64,000 nucleotides of DNA from Aestuariivivens insulae (GTDB lineage: Bacteria > Bacteroidota > Bacteroidia > Flavobacteriales > Flavobacteriaceae), in assembly GCF_022662195.1 (NCBI RefSeq), contig NZ_JAKMCS010000002.1:1-64000 (forward strand). Reading direction: 5' to 3'. Shown here piece after piece: positions 60,853 through 64,000 of the stretch. Numbering within the stretch: the first letter of the stretch is position 1; every line of letters begins with the position of its first letter. The position numbers and the translations under genes were made by a program. The notes beneath the pieces are model-generated. The model saw only the letters and a list, made by a program, of their open reading frames with translations, searched no databases and had not been told where the DNA came from.

Positions 60853-60862
60853 CCTTTAAAAA

Positions 60863-61612
60863 TCATTTAAACCGTTCTAAAGTTTCCTTAGTAAAATCAC
60901 TCAACACCAATTTTCCGCTAATTTTAGCTCTTTCTAAAAGCAGCTCGTTCCAGTGCTCTGTACCTCCCCAAAACACTTGTTTCATTTGTTGTAACGCTTC
61001 TGGGTTATAAGCGCTTAACTTTTGGACCAATACATCTACTGCTTCATCCAATGCCTCTACTGTTTCATAAACTTCAGCATACAACCCTTTACTTTTTGCA
61101 AATTCGGCCGAATAAAATACTTCGGCATTAATGGCCATTTGCGACATGGCCGTCTTCCCCATTTTTCTTGTAACTGCTGGTTCTATAACAAAAGGCCCTA
61201 TACCAATACTCAATTCGCTTAACTTAATGGCGGCATATTGGGTCGCCAGACAATAATCGGTTGCCGCTGCCAATCCTACGCCACCACCTACGGCTTTGCC
61301 CTGGACCCGGCCAATAATCAATTTAGGACATTGCCGCATCGCATTAATAACCTGTGCAAATCCAGAAAAAAATTGTGTTCCTGCTGCTTCATCTTCAATA
61401 GCAACGAGTTCCTTAAAGCTTGCCCCTGCGCAAAAGGTTCGGTCACCTCCGCTTTTTAAAACAATTACCTTTACAGCATCATTAGTTCCTGCTTCAATAA
61501 TGGTCTGTTCTAATTTTTTAAGGTTTTCACTTGGCATCGCATTATGCTCTGGATGAAAAAACTCAATATACCCTACTCCATTCTTTATGGTTAACGATAC
61601 GTATGGTTGCAT
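60863..61612 (-). CDS. Enoyl-CoA hydratase/isomerase family protein
   Basis: 249 residues. The crotonase fold is shown by VIVLKSGGDRTFCAGASFKE (oxyanion region 1), IGRVQGKAVGGGVGLAAATD (oxyanion region 2) and KLSELSIGIGPFVIEPAVTR. The catalytic Glu pair of hydratases is not obvious, so it might be an isomerase or hydrolase. The substrate is a CoA ester. It stands upstream of the secreted protein gene. Confidence 0.9.
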   Translation of the reverse strand: MQPYVSLTIKNGVGYIEFFHPEHNAMPSENLKKLEQTIIEAGTNDAVKVIVLKSGGDRTFCAGASFKELVAIEDEAAGTQFFSGFAQVINAMRQCPKLIIGRVQGKAVGGGVGLAAATDYCLATQYAAIKLSELSIGIGPFVIEPAVTRKMGKTAMSQMAINAEVFYSAEFAKSKGLYAEVYETVEALDEAVDVLVQKLSAYNPEALQQMKQVFWGGTEHWNELLLERAKISGKLVLSDFTKETLERFK

Positions 61613-61717
61613 TTTACTTATAAATTATTGGGTTGAATATACATAATTTTATCAGTAACTCTTGTTACATTGGGTTTTTAAAATTAAACCGTAATTTGCA
61701 CAAATTAAAATAAAACT

Positions 61718-62023
61718 ATGGGGTTATTAAATTTACTGTTTGGCAATAAAGACCATTTAATAAAAGATTTTATAGATAGAGGCGCTGTTATTATTGACGT
61801 GCGTACACCTGCAGAATATAAACAAGGTGCCATAAAAGGCTCGAAAAATATACCTTTGCAAGGTATCAATACTAAAATTGAGGACTTAAAAAAACTCAAG
61901 AAACCCATTATTACCTGTTGTGCCAGCGGCATGCGCTCTGGTAGTGCGGCATCCATCTTAAAAAAACATGGCATTGAGGTTATAAACGGTGGCGGTTGGG
62001 CGAGCTTAAAAAGCAAACTCTAA
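61718..62023 (+). CDS. Rhodanese-like domain protein
   Basis: 101 residues, single domain. The active loop is C68-A-S-G-M-R73 with the catalytic Cys68; VIIDVRTPAEYKQGAIKGSK is the typical CH2A/B motif. Such small rhodaneses carry persulfide sulfur between proteins. The protein is cytoplasmic. It is divergent from the enoyl-CoA hydratase gene. The start gives the usual family length. Confidence 0.93.
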   Translation: MGLLNLLFGNKDHLIKDFIDRGAVIIDVRTPAEYKQGAIKGSKNIPLQGINTKIEDLKKLKKPIITCCASGMRSGSAASILKKHGIEVINGGGWASLKSKL

Positions 62024-62127
62024 TTGCCTATGTTAATAAAAACAAGAAAACATTAGTTTCCTTCGACGTAAGAAGTCTAACTAATGTCATTTCTCTCGAT
62101 TAATAGCATTACAAATGTAGGTTGTAT

Positions 62128-62160
62128 TAGCTTAACCTGTGTTAACGATAGGTTAAGCTA
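62128..62160. repeat. Inverted repeat TAGCTTAACC
   Basis: A perfect 10-bp stem (62128-62137 with 62151-62160) with a 13-nt loop that contains a small GTTAAC palindrome. No T-run follows, so it may be an operator or mRNA stem. Confidence 0.6.
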
Positions 62161-62334
62161 TCTTTATATTAATTTGTTTTAGCCATTCTTGAGTTTCACC
62201 AATCCATTATATTTCTGTTTTACAAATATTTAAGTCTGTTTTTAAGGTTAGAACACTGACTAAATTTTCTTAATATATTAAAAATAATTAAATGCCATAT
62301 TAGCACTTCTTAAAAGTTAAGAAAAAAGAGCAGA

Positions 62335-62383
62335 ATAAAAAAACACCAACTACAATTCACTGTTAATGATTATAATTGGTGTT
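62335..62383 (-). terminator. Terminator for the GSCFA gene
   Basis: On the minus strand AACACCAA (62383-62376) pairs with TTGGTGTT (62349-62342), and a T-run (TTTTTTTATT) follows. Confidence 0.65.
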
Positions 62384-62567
62384 CCTTATTTGAACTGATT
62401 AATAGCAACTTAAATTTACAATTAAATGTCTATGATAAAACTTTTTTTCGATAAAATGACATTTATAAAAGATTAAGCGCAACAACAAGGTTATTGAAAC
62501 CAATCCAACAATTCTCTAGCACAAGATTATCTGTTTTGATCGTTTAAATTTATATTAACATCCTGAT

Positions 62568-63533
62568 TTAAAAAGAAATATGCGTAAATTTTTGCTGTAG
62601 CTCCTTTTTCTGAACCTCTAACTGTTGAAGGAATTGTTGATGCGCTTCAGAATTTGGGTTAAATGGTTTATGCTGAAGGCCTTTTTGAATTCCATCAACC
62701 TGTTTCATGATTTTTGAAGCCTCGCCTGACATCCAAACACTTTGGAACTTTTCCCAGATATAGTTCACCGCTATAGTATTGGGATGAACCATATCTTCAG
62801 CATAAAAACGGTAATCTCGAAGTTCGTCCATCATAATTTCATAAGATGGAAAGTAGTGTAAATTACGGTCAACGGATACTGATTGTAAATTTAGAAATTG
62901 ATGAATCGCAGCAATTAAATGCGCCTTACTTTGGGTATTCTCAATAAAACCATCCTTTAAATGCCTCACTGGAGATACTGTAAAAATAACAGTCACCTTA
63001 GGGTTTATTGCCTTTATTAAATCGGTTATATAATGCAAAGCGTTTTTGATGGTTTCAATAGACAGCAATTCTTTTTGAAACTCTTTTTGGGACACCTTAT
63101 GGCAATTGGCCACTAATGTATTGGTTTTGGTAAAACGGTATACCCAAGCTGTTCCTAAAGTAATAATGATATGGCTTGCTCTGTTAAGTTCTTGCGCCGC
63201 TACTTTTACCTGATTATTTAAATTGTTTAATAATGCTTCTTTTGAAGGATTGCTTAATTTGGAATGCACTTCAAAACAGTGCCATTGTTCGTTATGGAAA
63301 AAGACATCTTCTTCTAAATATTGTTTTTGGCCTATAGCATTTACAACAATCCTTTCTATGGCTTTAGGGTGAAAAACTATCCCAAAAGGATTTTGAACGG
63401 TTTGAAACTTATAATATGATAGTTTTTCTCCAATATGCTCTACAAAGCAAGACCCCAACAACAATACGTTAGACCCATAACTAATAAGATTACCGGTTGG
63501 TTTAGTTAATGGTATTTGTGTTTGAAGGTACAT
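62568..63533 (-). CDS. GSCFA-domain protein
   Basis: 321 residues from the ATG at 63533; the reading from 63539 starts with GTG. The GSCFA motif LLLGSCFVEHIGEKL (about residues 24-38) is present, and later NPFGIVFHP and HIIITLGTAWVYR match the family's SGNH-like fold. GSCFA proteins of Bacteroidota are presumed carbohydrate- or lipid-ester hydrolases. VHPNTIAVNYIWEKF near residue 240 may give the His. It is followed by an inverted repeat terminator. Confidence 0.88.
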   Translation of the reverse strand: MYLQTQIPLTKPTGNLISYGSNVLLLGSCFVEHIGEKLSYYKFQTVQNPFGIVFHPKAIERIVVNAIGQKQYLEEDVFFHNEQWHCFEVHSKLSNPSKEALLNNLNNQVKVAAQELNRASHIIITLGTAWVYRFTKTNTLVANCHKVSQKEFQKELLSIETIKNALHYITDLIKAINPKVTVIFTVSPVRHLKDGFIENTQSKAHLIAAIHQFLNLQSVSVDRNLHYFPSYEIMMDELRDYRFYAEDMVHPNTIAVNYIWEKFQSVWMSGEASKIMKQVDGIQKGLQHKPFNPNSEAHQQFLQQLEVQKKELQQKFTHISF

Positions 63534-63577
63534 ATGCACGCTAAGACGCTAAGGTCGCCAAGTTTTTAATTAAAAAG

Positions 63578-63976
63578 CTACAAGCCGTTTACTATCCTAG
63601 TGATTCCCGATTTAATAAGTGGGCTATTAAAATTAACTAGCAAACCCAACTTTAAATTAGTTAACTTCAAATATGTTAATAATTGTTTAGGATGAACTGG
63701 ATGAATCTCCATTACAGACTTTATCTCTACTATCACTTTGTTTTCCACTATTAAATCGGTTCTATATCCCAAGTCTAATTTCCGCCCCTTCCAAACAACA
63801 GGCAATTGTTTCTGTCTTTCAACTTTTAAGCCTATTTCTGTTAACTCTGAATATAATATTTCTTCGTAAATCGACTCTAAAAGTCCAGGCCCTAAATTAA
63901 CATGTATATGGTAACAACAATCAACTATTATTGACGCTAAGTCATCTTCATAATATTCATCGTTATTGTTTTTCAT
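63578..63976 (-). CDS. GxxExxY protein
   Basis: 132 residues. GPGLLESIYEEILYSEL (about residues 34-50) has the G-x-x-E-x-x-Y motif of this family, and LGYRTDLIVENKVIVEIKSV has the D/E-x-K nuclease-like core. The family is widespread in Bacteroidota, often in several copies per genome and in mobile contexts; its function is unproven, perhaps a PD-(D/E)XK nuclease. A short phrase CGCTAAGACGCTAAGGTCGC follows its stop, as seen near other family members. Start is the first ATG. Confidence 0.9.
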   Translation of the reverse strand: MKNNNDEYYEDDLASIIVDCCYHIHVNLGPGLLESIYEEILYSELTEIGLKVERQKQLPVVWKGRKLDLGYRTDLIVENKVIVEIKSVMEIHPVHPKQLLTYLKLTNLKLGLLVNFNSPLIKSGITRIVNGL

Positions 63977-64000
63977 ACATTACTAACCTTTATGTAGCTA

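Larger units (their letters stand above)
62024..62567. other. Spacer with three hairpins
   Basis: A 544-bp gap between rhodanese and the GSCFA gene. There is no coding sequence. Three hairpins were found: ACATTAGTT/AACTAATGT (62050-62087), TAGCTTAACC/GGTTAAGCTA (62128-62160), and AACACCAA/TTGGTGTT (62342-62383). The third is listed separately as a terminator. The rest is AT-rich without features I can name. Confidence 0.6.

Noticed and set aside
1-64000. tRNA, rRNA, tmRNA or RNase P genes
   Set aside because: No cloverleaf with TTCGA-type arm or known RNA signature was recognised in the spacers by eye.

Overview
The window looks like a chromosome segment of a marine-type Flavobacteriaceae bacterium (Bacteroidota); the genus cannot be fixed from sequence alone. 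Base composition is AT-rich. Promoters fit the Bacteroidota -7 element TAnnTTTG, Shine-Dalgarno sequences are mostly absent, and the families are typical of the group: porin of the Porin_10 type, bTHX, DUF5522, GSCFA, GxxExxY, VCBS/UnbV lipoprotein, biopterin-dependent aromatic amino acid hydroxylase, and PLDc_N-TPR protein. No rRNA, tRNA, CRISPR array, phage module or transposase gene was seen.

Layout. 1-6.2 kb: a GC-rich structured intergenic element, a putative porin (-), a long divergent spacer with an orphan terminator, then rnhB and a large lipoprotein (+). 6.2-10.4 kb: a nucleoid-associated protein, then a same-strand run of low-complexity, accessory-looking genes (secreted protein, lgt, small membrane protein, two immunity-like small proteins) separated by recurring palindromic junctions. 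10.7-19.6 kb: PPK2, a UDG-like protein, an unlisted 44-aa ribosomal protein bTHX, a frameshifted TPR gene, a PIN/DUF6364 toxin-antitoxin pair, yaaA, a VOC protein, rluD with a PASTA protein, ddl, coaD and a HEAT protein. 19.7-31.5 kb: a heptamer tandem repeat, a SulP transporter, an M14 peptidase, NUDIX, pyrE, SRPBCC, birA, rsfS-ftsH, and a membrane-lipid operon (LUD protein, cdsA, psd, ACBP).

31.5-36.5 kb: lipB, then the most unusual region. Two copies of a GIY-YIG nuclease gene with identical protein products sit inside a tandemly duplicated array of inverted palindromic REP-like elements. It is followed by a second copy of the structured element, a 52-aa YqaE/Pmp3 protein, a membrane-tethered LuxR-type regulator and a DUF1573 protein. 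36.5-42.6 kb: lysS, then accessory genes (M57-like metalloprotease lipoprotein, small lipoprotein, an XRE regulator divergent from a small partner with visible operator repeats, a TraB/Tiki-like lipoprotein, an intradiol-dioxygenase-like lipoprotein, a deacetylase remnant). 42.8-50.4 kb: two overlapping alpha/beta hydrolase paralogues, a ceramidase-like CREST protein, small membrane proteins, an alpha-solenoid protein paired with an outer-membrane protein, and a Spy-like protein behind a duplicated leader. 50.5-64 kb: VCBS/UnbV lipoprotein, hemL, a glucosaminidase-LysM protein, an ACC-deaminase-like PLP enzyme, DUF5522, DUF4136, the aromatic amino acid hydroxylase, an enoyl-CoA hydratase family protein, rhodanese, GSCFA and GxxExxY.

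Cooperation: cdsA and psd supply phospholipid headgroup steps next to an acyl-CoA-binding protein; ddl, the PASTA protein and the glucosaminidase concern the cell wall; rsfS-ftsH form a ribosome and membrane quality-control pair. The best candidate for an undescribed system is the GIY-YIG/REP array, which resembles REP-associated transposase loci in layout but uses a different nuclease fold. The second is the two-copy structured element at 62-170 and 34208-34280. Family assignments are from recognition of motifs; no database search was possible.
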